From: a virus
DNA length: 64,000 nucleotides
Virus record (IMG/VR): IMGVR_UViG_3300024264_000013
Coordinates: 1-64,000 of that record
Strand: one strand, 5' to 3'
Below the pieces are notes generated by a model. The model was not told the DNA's origin. It made no database searches and saw nothing but the letters and a program-made list of their open reading frames with translations. Positions 1-8,321 of this stretch are shown here, in pieces (position 1 is the stretch's first letter; each line of letters opens with the position of its first letter). The translations under genes were made by a program, and so were the position numbers.

Positions 1-170
1 ATAACACATATGTCGACGTAGGTTGGGAAAGGTCAGAGCCCATTGAACTAAGTGTATAAACAATTACCTACTTCCAAGTCTCGGCTGTGACGGACTCACA
101 TGAAGACCAAGATTAGATGGAACCAGCGATTAGGTTCCGTCTGACTGAAACAATCTACATGAAGCAATTA

Positions 171-196
171 CAATATTACTTCGTAATATTGCTTTA
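171..196 (+). terminator. Possible intrinsic terminator
   Basis: CAATATTAC (171-179) and GTAATATTG (183-191) form a perfect 9-bp stem with a TTC loop, followed by CTTTAA. The stem is AT-rich and the T-run short, so it would be weak. It could instead be part of a larger RNA fold ending here. Confidence 0.35.
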
Positions 197-254
197 ATTC
201 ATATCTACTGCTTTAATCAAAACGAAGTGTTAAGTTTGAGTGTTAACGAAAACT

Positions 255-275
255 TATATCTACGGAGTAGATATA
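255..275 (+). other. Perfect hairpin just upstream of a late promoter
   Basis: TATATCTAC (255-263) pairs with GTAGATATA (267-275) around a GGA loop, directly abutting the CTAAATAC element at 276-283. It may be an operator or the end of an upstream transcript. No function can be assigned. Confidence 0.4.
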
Positions 276-283
276 CTAAATAC
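276..283 (+). promoter_or_regulatory. Late-promoter-like element CTAAATAC
   Basis: CTAAATAC lies 25 nt before the ATG at 309 and resembles the ATAAATA late elements found elsewhere in this genome, with C in the first position. It would serve the two-gene unit 309-2941. Confidence 0.45.
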
Positions 284-308
284 ATACAACTGTTATAAGG
301 ACTTTAAA

Positions 309-974
309 ATGAATATCCATGAAATAATCTTAGAAGATACACAAATTAATGAAAAACCTACAAGTAGTATTGGCAATTTTGCTAAAAAAGTAGCAAGTAA
401 GGTAACAACTGGTGCTACTAGTGCTAGATTAGGTGGATCAAGTGAAGTTGGATCTAAAGCAAACGCAATTTACAAAGATCTTGCTAGATGGCAAGGTATC
501 AATGGCAAAAACGATAAAAATATGACTTCTGCTGATTTATCAGCGTTTATGAAGCAACATAAATTAAGTGCAGGCGGGATGCAGTTGCCCGATGGTGTAC
601 TTCCAAAGTCAATAATTGATAAAGCATTAAAGAAAGCGGCCGCAAGTGATTTAACTGGTGGCAATGTAGGTACTGACTCAGCACCAAAAGCACAAAGCGG
701 TGGCAGTACTCCATCACAAGGCGGAGTTGCAGGAGCAATGGCGTCAATGGCTAAAGGCGCAGGTGTAAAGGCTCCACAAACAAAAGGGCAACAAGCACAA
801 GCGGCAGGACAACCTACTACAAATAAACAAGCAGGTAGTTCCCCAGCGTCAACATCAGCACCGGGTGCAAAAGTTGCACCACTAAAGAATAAACAAGGTA
901 TTCCACCAGAAGTCCAAACAATGTTAGATAAACTTACACCAACTGAGAAAAAAGCATTGGCGGGAGCAATATAA
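309..974 (+). CDS. Unrecognised virion-type protein, 221 aa
   Basis: I do not recognise a family. The reading frame is open from 240, but ATG 309 is preferred: it follows an AAGGA ribosome site (TTATAAGGACTTTAAA) and a CTAAATAC promoter-like element, and gives a plausible N-terminus MNIHEIILED. The first ~110 residues look folded. The C-terminal half is low-complexity, rich in Ala, Gly, Ser, Gln and Lys, and likely disordered. A short helical-looking C-terminus (PEVQTMLDKLTPTEKKALAG) closes the protein. The stop codon overlaps the next ATG (TAATG), so the two genes are probably translationally coupled and may make interacting products. Position beside baseplate gene 26 suggests a structural or assembly role (inference). 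Confidence 0.7.
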   Translation: MNIHEIILEDTQINEKPTSSIGNFAKKVASKVTTGATSARLGGSSEVGSKANAIYKDLARWQGINGKNDKNMTSADLSAFMKQHKLSAGGMQLPDGVLPKSIIDKALKKAAASDLTGGNVGTDSAPKAQSGGSTPSQGGVAGAMASMAKGAGVKAPQTKGQQAQAAGQPTTNKQAGSSPASTSAPGAKVAPLKNKQGIPPEVQTMLDKLTPTEKKALAGAI

Positions 975-2941
975 TGAAACTACAAGAAGTAACATCATAC
1001 AATTTGAAATCAGCAACAATCTTAAACGAAGGTTGGCAAGATTTAACAGAATCACAAAGACTATATGTAGGCCGTTGGGAAAAAGAACTTTGGCCGTTAC
1101 TAGAAGAATACACACGACTTGCTGAAGCAACACTAACAGCAAATCAAATTCAAGATATTTTTAAAGGTGCTGAAGCACAAGCAAACGCAAGTGGCGATAA
1201 CAGAAACGCACTAGGTAAAGTAGGAGCGGCGGCTGGTGCTGTTGCTAAACTTCCTGTAGACATGGCTAAGAAAGTTGATGCTAAAATTAACGAACTTGGT
1301 GCTATGGCAAAGAATGCAGGACCAGTTAAAAATGCTGATGCAAAGTTTGCACAACTTAAGAAAGACATTACTGCTAAAAACGGTGATAGTAAAATTGTAC
1401 AAGGTATACAAAAAGTAAGTGACTGGGCAAAAGAAAATCCAGGCAAAGCAAGTTTAGCAGTTGGTATTCTAACAACTATTGCGGCATTTGCAGGCGGACC
1501 ATTAGGTGGTGCGGCCGCAGGTTTGATACTGCGTTCAACAAAAGAATTATTACAAGGCGAAGACCTTTCAACAGCAATTGGCAAGTCAGTCAAGACAGCC
1601 GCTTATGGTGCTATTGCAGGTTGGGCATTAAATGGCATTGGAGATTGGTTTGAAGGATTAAGATTTGATTCTGTACCATATGAAAAAGCGCCAGGGTTAG
1701 TTAAATTTGATGTAGGGTTTACTGAAACATTTAAAGCACCCGGCATCACTATGAAAGACACAATCGGCAGTATGGTTATTCCAGAAAGCGAAGTAGGTAG
1801 ATTCACAGATCTTCTTAACACGATGAAAGAAGCAACAGCAGGCGGAGCAACAAGTGATCCTGCGGCTCTAAATGCGTTTGCTAAGATGAGCGAATTTGTA
1901 GATACATTTGATAAGCAATGGTGGCTTGATAGTAATGAAATACAAGATAGCATTGCACAACTGGTTGCGGCTGAGAATGATGCATTTTTACAAAACATGA
2001 CTGCAATCAATAGCGGTATATCAGCATTAGCACAAGGTACAGCATCAGGAAAGATTGATGCTAAAGATGTTAAAGTAGGTGGCGAGCCAGTACAAGGTGA
2101 ATTAGATCTACAAGGTGGCGGCGAGAAAAAAGCAGAGTCATTTGATATGGAAGATCGATTTGAATTATTTTTAATGGAAAAAGATCCTGCACAAGGTGAA
2201 CTTCCTTTAGACAATCCAAATTCAATGGGTGCAAAAGCAAAGCGTGGCTTAGGAAATTTAGCCAAAGGCGCATTAGGCGCAGTTGGTAAAGCGGCCGGCA
2301 AAGTTAAAGCCGGTGCTAAAGAAATGGGAACAGCAGTAAGTGCTAAAAAATTAACCAAGCAATGGAAAGCGGCTGGCGAACCTGCAGATACAGCAAGTAT
2401 TATGAATATTTTACAAGACAACGGGATGACTCCGGACCAAATTGCAACTATTGGACAAGAAGCAAAAGTAGACCTTGGCAAGCCTAGTGCAAAGCCTAAA
2501 GCAGATGCACAAGCAAGTCCAACAGCAGATGCAGGCGCAACAGACGAACCAACAGCAGATGCTCCAACAGCAGATGCTCCAACAGCAGATGCTCCGGCAA
2601 GTGATGCTCCGGCAGGCAATACACCAACACCAAAAGCAGTTGCTAAAGGCGATACTATGAAAGCCAAAGATGGCAAAGAGTATAAATGGATGGGTGCATT
2701 ATGGGTAGACACTGCTACTAATAAACCAATTGGTATTATTCCTTCAATGGCACAAGGCTTACCTAATCCTAAATTAGATCCAATTATTTCAGCGGCTAAG
2801 AAAGATCCAGCACTTGCTAAATTAATTAAATCGCAAGTTGCATCAAAAGGTGTTGAAGCAGGAACATCCGGTGCTCAAAAAGCGGCACAAGCAGGTGTAC
2901 AAGGTACTGAAAAATTAGATGCTAAAGGTGTTACTGCTTAG
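974..2941 (+). CDS. Unrecognised large virion-type protein, 655 aa
   Basis: Function unknown. Start ATG 974 overlaps the upstream stop. Visible regions: an N-terminal helical part with a Trp-rich segment (residues ~30-50); a glycine/alanine-rich hydrophobic stretch around residues 160-190 (ILTTIAAFAGGPLGGAAAG) that could insert in a membrane or pack as a glycine zipper; a middle domain; and a long Ala/Lys/Asp-rich low-complexity C-terminal third with TADAP repeats (DNA repeat at 2549-2593). The segment around residues 395-405 (FELFLMEKD) separates two acidic/Ala-rich linkers. The composition suits an internal virion or ejection protein, but this is inference. Its TAG stop shares bases with the stop of the convergent gp51-like gene. 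Confidence 0.7.
   Translation: MKLQEVTSYNLKSATILNEGWQDLTESQRLYVGRWEKELWPLLEEYTRLAEATLTANQIQDIFKGAEAQANASGDNRNALGKVGAAAGAVAKLPVDMAKKVDAKINELGAMAKNAGPVKNADAKFAQLKKDITAKNGDSKIVQGIQKVSDWAKENPGKASLAVGILTTIAAFAGGPLGGAAAGLILRSTKELLQGEDLSTAIGKSVKTAAYGAIAGWALNGIGDWFEGLRFDSVPYEKAPGLVKFDVGFTETFKAPGITMKDTIGSMVIPESEVGRFTDLLNTMKEATAGGATSDPAALNAFAKMSEFVDTFDKQWWLDSNEIQDSIAQLVAAENDAFLQNMTAINSGISALAQGTASGKIDAKDVKVGGEPVQGELDLQGGGEKKAESFDMEDRFELFLMEKDPAQGELPLDNPNSMGAKAKRGLGNLAKGALGAVGKAAGKVKAGAKEMGTAVSAKKLTKQWKAAGEPADTASIMNILQDNGMTPDQIATIGQEAKVDLGKPSAKPKADAQASPTADAGATDEPTADAPTADAPTADAPASDAPAGNTPTPKAVAKGDTMKAKDGKEYKWMGALWVDTATNKPIGIIPSMAQGLPNPKLDPIISAAKKDPALAKLIKSQVASKGVEAGTSGAQKAAQAGVQGTEKLDAKGVTA
2549..2593 (+). 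repeat. 15-bp tandem repeat, three copies
   Basis: CCAACAGCAGATGCT occurs three times head to tail and encodes PTADA units. Degenerate copies flank it on both sides. This coding microsatellite is prone to copy-number change. Confidence 0.9.
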
Positions 2942-3159
2942 AAAAACGGTAAATTTGTTTTCTTTGTAGTTTCCATATTTTCTTTAATTAAATCTGACAT
3001 AAGAGTACGATCCTCAGTACTAAGTTGAAAAGCCTCATTCATAGACATGCTTCCTCGCATATACCACATGAGTTTAAATAATTCAGATTTTAACTGTTTG
3101 CTTTGGCCTTCTAAGTTATCAACTTCTTTTAGGATCTGTTCAACCGGCCAACTGACGAT
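2938..3159 (-). CDS. 51: Small gp51-like protein downstream of gp26, unusual start
   Basis: An open frame of about 73 codons directly follows gp26 on the minus strand, matching the T4 order 26-51. The product runs SWPVEQILKEVDNLEGQSKQ, then a helical segment LKSELFKLMWYMRGSMSMNE, and ends KKTNLPFF. No ATG, GTG or TTG occurs before codon 31. The first codons after the gp26 stop (TAAGG-ATC-GTC-AGT-TGG) suggest initiation at ATC 3159, coupled to gp26 termination, with AAGGA present but very close. The internal ATG at 3069 would lose nearly half the protein. Its stop interlocks with that of the convergent gene, as expected for a real gene end. The gp51 assignment (baseplate hub assembly) rests mainly on position. 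Confidence 0.55.
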   Translation of the reverse strand: MVSWPVEQILKEVDNLEGQSKQLKSELFKLMWYMRGSMSMNEAFQLSTEDRTLMSDLIKENMETTKKTNLPFF

Positions 3160-3161
3160 CC

Positions 3162-4088
3162 TTAGGCGAAAAAATGTGCTTGATCAAATATAATTGGTAC
3201 TTCAAAAGTTTCCGGTGCACCTTCTTTAAGTTGTTCCTCAGTTGAGCGCACTTCCATTGGAGGTACTTCAAATTCTTTCTTTTGTTTTTCGATATGATTA
3301 CTTAAAGATTTAAAAAACGATTTATCAGTATTTTCTAAAAATTCTGTAATATGGCTTCGGTCACTAACAACTTCGTCACCAACTTGAATTGAAACAACAC
3401 TGCTAATAACCATACCCAATGTAATATCTCTAATTTTATTAAATGTAACATTAAATTGTTTTAATTTTTCATCTTCGTCAATTTGATCGTTATTAACAAG
3501 TGCAAAGATTCTTTGTTCTTCAAATGTTTGCATAGACACTTGACTAAACTCTTTATAATTTAATGGACGTATCTTACATGTTAAATCTTTCGCTGTAAAC
3601 GAATCTGAAAATTTAGCATTTTCATAACGCTGTAGTACTTGTCGTAAATCAATAGAATATTCTACTGGTTCTTTTGTATTTGGAGCAGTTGCACTAATAT
3701 TCATATGTTCTCCATATGAAGCAATTCTAATTGCAATCAAACAAGCATCAATATCAAGACTTGGCATACTCCATGCATTTTTAATATTTGGAATACAACT
3801 TTGAATTAAATCAACTGTAGCCTGGCCGCTTAACAAAGCATCCGGAGTTTTTAATGCTAGTTCGTCTTTTGCTGTCATAGGCATAACTGCTAGTTCTCCA
3901 GTTTCAGGCATGTCTAAGGACCCCTCATCATAATATTGACCACCACTAGGTAACTTAATATAAATTTTTGCTTGTCTAAAATGACCTGCAAGTGGGTTTG
4001 CTGTCTTAGGTGCTGTCGCTGGTTGCATTAATGGATTCATTTTATTTCCATTATCTTGTTTAAATTGCTCTGGGTTAAAATCTGCCAT
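3162..4088 (-). CDS. 26: Baseplate hub subunit gp26
   Basis: This 308-residue protein matches the T4-type gp26 baseplate hub family. Recognisable blocks are IKLPSGGQYYDEGSL (residues ~44-58), the MPMTAKDELALKTPDALLSG block, a conserved IQSCIPNIKN segment and the ID..LIAIRIASYGEHM region. The protein would form part of the central baseplate hub used in tail assembly. It reads leftward from a late-type promoter at 4126-4133 with a short leader, divergent from the gene at 4162. It is longer than T4 gp26 (208 aa), which is common in marine T4-like phages as I recall them. The Gln/Glu-rich tail (residues 270-300) is probably flexible. Confidence 0.85.
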   Translation of the reverse strand: MADFNPEQFKQDNGNKMNPLMQPATAPKTANPLAGHFRQAKIYIKLPSGGQYYDEGSLDMPETGELAVMPMTAKDELALKTPDALLSGQATVDLIQSCIPNIKNAWSMPSLDIDACLIAIRIASYGEHMNISATAPNTKEPVEYSIDLRQVLQRYENAKFSDSFTAKDLTCKIRPLNYKEFSQVSMQTFEEQRIFALVNNDQIDEDEKLKQFNVTFNKIRDITLGMVISSVVSIQVGDEVVSDRSHITEFLENTDKSFFKSLSNHIEKQKKEFEVPPMEVRSTEEQLKEGAPETFEVPIIFDQAHFFA

Positions 4089-4100
4089 GTCTATCTCCGT

Positions 4101-4108
4101 ATAAATAC
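4101..4108 (+). promoter_or_regulatory. Late promoter ATAAATAC (rightward)
   Basis: TATAAATAC-type element matching the T4 late -10 consensus TATAAATA. It lies 53 nt before the ATG of the tape-measure-like gene at 4162 and is paired with a divergent element at 4126-4133. Confidence 0.7.
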
Positions 4109-4125
4109 ATTAGTAATTAGTATAT

Positions 4126-4133
4126 GTATTTAT
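4126..4133 (-). promoter_or_regulatory. Late promoter ATAAATAC (leftward)
   Basis: Reading the minus strand, ATAAATAC lies 37 nt before the gp26 ATG (4088). With the + element at 4101-4108 it makes a face-to-face pair: each promoter lies beyond the other, so the two transcripts overlap by roughly 10-20 nt at their 5' ends. Confidence 0.7.
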
Positions 4134-4161
4134 GTACGTAGTTTATAGGATTTAGAACAAT

Positions 4162-6558
4162 ATGGCAGGACCTGTAAAAGGAACAATAGGGCAAGACGAA
4201 GTTACCCTAAATGACGCGGCTACCGAAACAACGCTGTTAAAAATGCTTGCGGCTATCCAAAAGTCCGGCGGTGGAGGCGGTGGCGCGGCACAAAGTTCCG
4301 AAAAAGAACTAGTCAAAATGGCTAAAGCCACTGGTAAAACTACCAAAGAATTAGAAGATTTTGACGAACAAATAGAAGAAACTAGCAGTGCATTAGCACG
4401 TGGCTTTGGCCAAGTAACGGCTATGTTGTCTGGTTTGGGACATGAATTTTTAGGTGGTGCAACATCTATATCAGACTTTACATCACATATTACAGGAGCA
4501 TTATCAGCAATACCTATAGTTGGCCCATTGGTCGGCGGAGCATTACAATTATTAATTGGTGTTGTAGATTCAAATGTTCAAACATTTAGAGAACTATCAC
4601 AAGTTGGAATTGATTTTGGTGATAGTCTTTTTGGTGCAAAATTAGCGGCAACTCAAGCAGGATTAAGCCTAGAAACTTTTCAAAGTGTAATACAATCTAA
4701 TGCACAGTCTTTAGCATTATTTGGAGGTAGTGCAAGCGAAGGTGCAAAACGTTTTGCTCAAATTAGTGGTCAAATTCAAAAAAACATGGGTCCTACATTT
4801 AGTCGTTTAGGTTTAACTATGGAAGAGACTGCTGAATATACAGCAGACTATTTAGAATTGCAAACAAGTTTAGGTCGTTCACAACGTATGTCTAACAGAG
4901 AATTAACAGCAGGTGTTTCAAGTACTGTAATGGAAATTGATAAACTTGCTAGAGTAACTGGTAAACGTCGTGATCAAATTATGGCTGAAATGAAAGATAA
5001 CATGGCAGACAAACGTCTTAAGTTGATCTTTAATACAATGGACGAAGCGGCACAGAAGAATCTTAATGGTGTTATGACTATGATGGGCGATGCAAGTCCA
5101 GGACTAAAAAATGCAATAGCAGAAATGGTTGCAACAGGTGGTGTTCCGTTAGATGCAATGGGTCAAGATTTAATACGTTTGAATCCAAACTTGGCGGCAA
5201 TGTCAGAAGGATTGAGAGACGGAACTGTAACACAAGACCAGTTTATGGCAGAGATTAGAAAAACTGCTGAAATGGCAGACAACATGTCCGATGCCCAGAA
5301 AAAACAGTATTCAACACTACAAGCAATGGGCAGTGAAGTTGGTAGTGCAGTTGTTGAAATTATTGGATTGAAGAATGCTGGTAAAGGATTAACAGATGTA
5401 CAAAAAGAACAAAAAGCGGCTGAAGAATCAAGAGCAAAAGGGTTAGCAGACTTTGAACGTATACTACAAGACGCAAAAAACAAAATTTACGATGCTTTAA
5501 TTAAATCAGGAGTATTCAAAGTAGTAGAAGATACTTTGGGCACTTTTACTACTTGGTTAGGAAGTCCTGAAGGTATTGCTAAAATACAAAGTTTTGCAAC
5601 AATGCTTTCTGATAAATTTAAAGAACTTGTTGATGCATTTAAAAATGGTAATCTAATGTCTACCATTGGCGGGTATCTAGCAGACGGACTTTCTGGTCTA
5701 GGCGCAATGATAATGAGCAAGATCTTTGGTGGCGGTGAAGAAAAACAAGAAGGCCCACCAGGCGAAAGCGGAGCAAAAGCAAGCGGCGGCGGCGGAGGCA
5801 TGTTCTCAGGTATAGACGGTGCCTTATCAAAACTAGCAGTAATGGTTGCGGCAGGTGGTACAGTTTACCTTGCAATAAAAGGCTTCCAATCATTACTTAG
5901 AGGATTTGCAGGACCACAAGTTATACTAGGTGCGGCAACATTAGCAGGATTGTTAATTGGTACAGGAGCGGCAATTGCCTTAGCAGGTAAAGGTATTGAA
6001 TCGGCTGGTACAGGTATAGAAAAAATGGCGGCTGGCGTTGAAAGAATGGCCGCAGTTAAAGATACAGCAAATTTAAAAGACGTTGCAGTAGCACTAGGTG
6101 ATTTAGGCAGTGCAATGATAGGCTTAGCCGCAGGCGGAGTTCTAGATAGTATTGCTAGTTTCTTTGGTGTAAAATCACCATTTGATAAAATGGTTGACGG
6201 TATTAATAAGTTTGGCGCAATTGATGGCACAGCAGTTGAAAACTTAGTAGCATCGTCAGGCGGTTTGCAAGGCTTAAAATCCTTTGCAGATGACTTAAAT
6301 GCAAAAAATGTTGAAGATTTTGCTGACGCATTAGACAAATTAGTAGATCAAATGAAAGATCTAAATGCTGAATTATCAAAAGATAACAACGGATTCTTTA
6401 AAAAGGGAACTGGTCCAAATGCAGGATCCTTTCTTAGCGGTGGTTCAGGCGGTGAGGGCATAAGTAGTAGTAACATGGAAACATTAATCACACTTATGCG
6501 TGAAAATAATACACTAACAAGACGGATTCTTGAAAAAGATCCAGAGAGCGCATATTAA
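4162..6558 (+). CDS. Tail tape-measure-like structural protein, 798 aa
   Basis: A long mainly helical protein. The N-terminal ~60 residues hold a poly-Gly run. Residues ~95-130 are hydrophobic and glycine-rich (AIPIVGPLVGGALQLLIGVV). A central helical part follows (residues ~150-430) with the composition of tail tape-measure proteins. Further hydrophobic Ala/Gly segments lie at ~555-625 (VYLAIKGFQ, VILGAATLAGLLIGTGAAIA), and the C-terminus is helical (MRENNTLTRRILEKDPESAY). Membrane-like segments in the middle and end are usual for tape-measure or DNA-delivery proteins. T4 gp29 fills this role, but I cannot show direct homology. It precedes gp20 by 9 bp and is probably co-transcribed with it. 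Confidence 0.6.
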   Translation: MAGPVKGTIGQDEVTLNDAATETTLLKMLAAIQKSGGGGGGAAQSSEKELVKMAKATGKTTKELEDFDEQIEETSSALARGFGQVTAMLSGLGHEFLGGATSISDFTSHITGALSAIPIVGPLVGGALQLLIGVVDSNVQTFRELSQVGIDFGDSLFGAKLAATQAGLSLETFQSVIQSNAQSLALFGGSASEGAKRFAQISGQIQKNMGPTFSRLGLTMEETAEYTADYLELQTSLGRSQRMSNRELTAGVSSTVMEIDKLARVTGKRRDQIMAEMKDNMADKRLKLIFNTMDEAAQKNLNGVMTMMGDASPGLKNAIAEMVATGGVPLDAMGQDLIRLNPNLAAMSEGLRDGTVTQDQFMAEIRKTAEMADNMSDAQKKQYSTLQAMGSEVGSAVVEIIGLKNAGKGLTDVQKEQKAAEESRAKGLADFERILQDAKNKIYDALIKSGVFKVVEDTLGTFTTWLGSPEGIAKIQSFATMLSDKFKELVDAFKNGNLMSTIGGYLADGLSGLGAMIMSKIFGGGEEKQEGPPGESGAKASGGGGGMFSGIDGALSKLAVMVAAGGTVYLAIKGFQSLLRGFAGPQVILGAATLAGLLIGTGAAIALAGKGIESAGTGIEKMAAGVERMAAVKDTANLKDVAVALGDLGSAMIGLAAGGVLDSIASFFGVKSPFDKMVDGINKFGAIDGTAVENLVASSGGLQGLKSFADDLNAKNVEDFADALDKLVDQMKDLNAELSKDNNGFFKKGTGPNAGSFLSGGSGGEGISSSNMETLITLMRENNTLTRRILEKDPESAY

Positions 6559-6567
6559 GGATAAACA

Positions 6568-8313
6568 ATGAGTTGGAAAAAATATTTTACACCAGTGCCT
6601 ACAGGCGATAACCCGGGCGGAAATTATAGCCCTTTAGGAGGCGGTCGCGGCGGCAGTGGTAGTGCAGGTCCTGCACGAACAAACTATAGTTCATATTTGC
6701 CAGATGTTTATGTAGGTGCTCCTAATAGAGTTGAGCGTTACGGACAATACAATACTATGGATTTAGATTCAGAAGTAAATGCCGCATTGGATATTCTTGC
6801 AGAGTTTTGTTCACAGAAAAATTCACAAAACAAAACTCCTTTTACAATTGATTTTAAGAAATCAGCAACAACAAGTGAAACAACTATTTTACAGCAATAC
6901 TTACAACAGTGGAATAAGTTACAAAAATTTGATACACGTATGTTTAGGATTTTACGTAACGTATTTAAATATGGAGATCAATTTTTTATTAGAGATCCAG
7001 AAACTAAAAAATTATTTCATGTTGATTCTGCAAACGTTGCAAGAATTATTGTTAACGAATCAGAAGGTAAAAAGCCACAACAATATGTAATTAAAGATTT
7101 TAATCTAAACTTTAAAGACATGGTTGCAACTACACCTTTCCAAACTAATGGAAATGTTACAGGTGGTGGTGATGGTTATTTACAAGGCGGTGTTCGTGGC
7201 ATGGTAGGCAACTCCCCAAGACAAAGCGGAAGTAGATTTCAAGAAGGTGAAGGCGAAGTTGCTATTGATGCAGAGAATGTAGTACACCTAAGTTTATCAG
7301 AAGGTTTAGACAACAACTTTCCTTTTGGTAACTCATTACTAGAAACAATATTTAAAGTATACAAACAAAAAGAATTACTTGAAGATGCTATTATCATTTA
7401 TCGAGTACAACGTGCGCCAGAGCGCAGAGTATTCTACGTTGATGTGGGCAACATGCCAAGTCACTTGGCAATGCAATTTGTAGAACGTGTTAAGACGGAA
7501 ATACATCAAAGACGTATCCCATCGTCAACAGGTGGAGGCACAAATGTCATAGACAGTTCTTACAATCCCCTGTCAATTAACGAAGATTACTTTTTCCCTC
7601 AAACTGCTGAAGGACGTGGATCAAAAGTTGAAACACTGCCCGGCGGTACTAACCTAGGTGAAATTGACGACTTAAGATACTTTACCAACAAGTTAGTTCG
7701 TGGCTTACGTATTCCGTCAAGTTACTTGCCAACTGGTGCTGACGATAGTGCCGCTCAATATAATGACGGTAGAGTAGGTACAGCATACATTCAAGAATTA
7801 AGATTTAATACATATTGCGAAAGATTACAAGGTTTATTAATTGAAGATATAAATCAAGAATTTAAACGCTATCTATTAGAACGAGGTGTAAACATTGATA
7901 CTGCAATGTTTGACATTAGATTCCAACCACCACAAAACTTTGCGGCATATAGACAAAGTGAAATTGATAATGCACGTATTCCAACATTTACACAAATGAG
8001 CGCAATACCATATATTTCAAATCGCTTTGCAATGAAACGATACTTAGGTCTTAGTGAAGAAGAACTTACTGAGAACGAAAGACTATGGCGAGAAGAAAAC
8101 GATGAGAATATTACTCCACCACCAACTGACGCAGGTGGAGAACTTAGAGGCGCAGGCATTAGCGGAGCAGGTATTGATGCAGATATGGGTGACATGGATG
8201 CAGAAGTACCAGGCGGTGAAGCACCAATTGATGGAGGTGCGACAGATGCACCCGACACAGCAACTGGCGGCGAAGGCGTACCTCAAGAAGGCGCAACTGA
8301 CGTAACGGTATAA
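6568..8313 (+). CDS. 20: Portal vertex protein gp20
   Basis: The 581-residue product matches T4-type gp20, the dodecameric portal through which DNA is packaged and to which the neck attaches. Diagnostic stretches: YGQYNTMDLDSEVNAALDIL (residues ~60-79), the FRILRNVFKYGDQFFIRDP block, IYRVQRAPERRVFYVDVGNM (~280-300), and VRGLRIPSSYLPTGADDSAA (~380). The N-terminal 40 residues are Gly/Pro-rich, and the C-terminal ~60 residues are a Gly/Asp/Ala-rich acidic tail. An AAGGAT ribosome site precedes the ATG. Gene order 20 - core proteins - 21 - 22 - 23 is as in T4. Length is slightly over T4 gp20 (524 aa). Confidence 0.95.
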   Translation: MSWKKYFTPVPTGDNPGGNYSPLGGGRGGSGSAGPARTNYSSYLPDVYVGAPNRVERYGQYNTMDLDSEVNAALDILAEFCSQKNSQNKTPFTIDFKKSATTSETTILQQYLQQWNKLQKFDTRMFRILRNVFKYGDQFFIRDPETKKLFHVDSANVARIIVNESEGKKPQQYVIKDFNLNFKDMVATTPFQTNGNVTGGGDGYLQGGVRGMVGNSPRQSGSRFQEGEGEVAIDAENVVHLSLSEGLDNNFPFGNSLLETIFKVYKQKELLEDAIIIYRVQRAPERRVFYVDVGNMPSHLAMQFVERVKTEIHQRRIPSSTGGGTNVIDSSYNPLSINEDYFFPQTAEGRGSKVETLPGGTNLGEIDDLRYFTNKLVRGLRIPSSYLPTGADDSAAQYNDGRVGTAYIQELRFNTYCERLQGLLIEDINQEFKRYLLERGVNIDTAMFDIRFQPPQNFAAYRQSEIDNARIPTFTQMSAIPYISNRFAMKRYLGLSEEELTENERLWREENDENITPPPTDAGGELRGAGISGAGIDADMGDMDAEVPGGEAPIDGGATDAPDTATGGEGVPQEGATDVTV

Positions 8314-8317
8314 ATAA
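8310..8317 (+). promoter_or_regulatory. Late promoter ATAAATAA overlapping the gp20 stop
   Basis: TATAAATA (8309-8316) overlaps the gp20 stop codon and ends 5 nt before the ATG at 8322. A transcript started here would begin at or near that ATG, without a leader. No Shine-Dalgarno sequence is visible before 8322. Confidence 0.5.
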
Positions 8318-8321
8318 CAGT

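Larger units (their letters stand above)
1..308. other. Non-coding leader with several hairpins
   Basis: No convincing gene lies here. The stretch holds several inverted repeats: GTAGGT (18-23) with ACCTAC (66-71); TGTGA (86-90) with TCACA (96-100); a 10-bp stem (one T-G pair) AGATGGAACC (115-124) with GGTTCCGTCT (133-142); a 9-bp stem at 171-191; and a 9-bp stem at 255-275. The density of stems suggests the 3' part of a structured RNA or a structured untranslated region. The left side is cut by the window edge, so its extent is unknown. Confidence 0.4.

Noticed and set aside
240-308. Upstream start for the first gene at 240
   Set aside because: The segment overlaps a perfect hairpin and a promoter-like element, encodes an unlikely N-terminus, and a good ribosome site precedes ATG 309.
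2549-2593. CRISPR-like array
   Set aside because: The repeats are 15 bp, contiguous and without spacers; they encode PTADA units.
1603-2712. Long minus-strand open frame of 369 codons opposite the 655-aa gene
   Set aside because: Its Ala/Ser/Pro-rich composition is that expected from the complement of an Ala-rich gene. It has no supporting ribosome site, family motif or transcript context.
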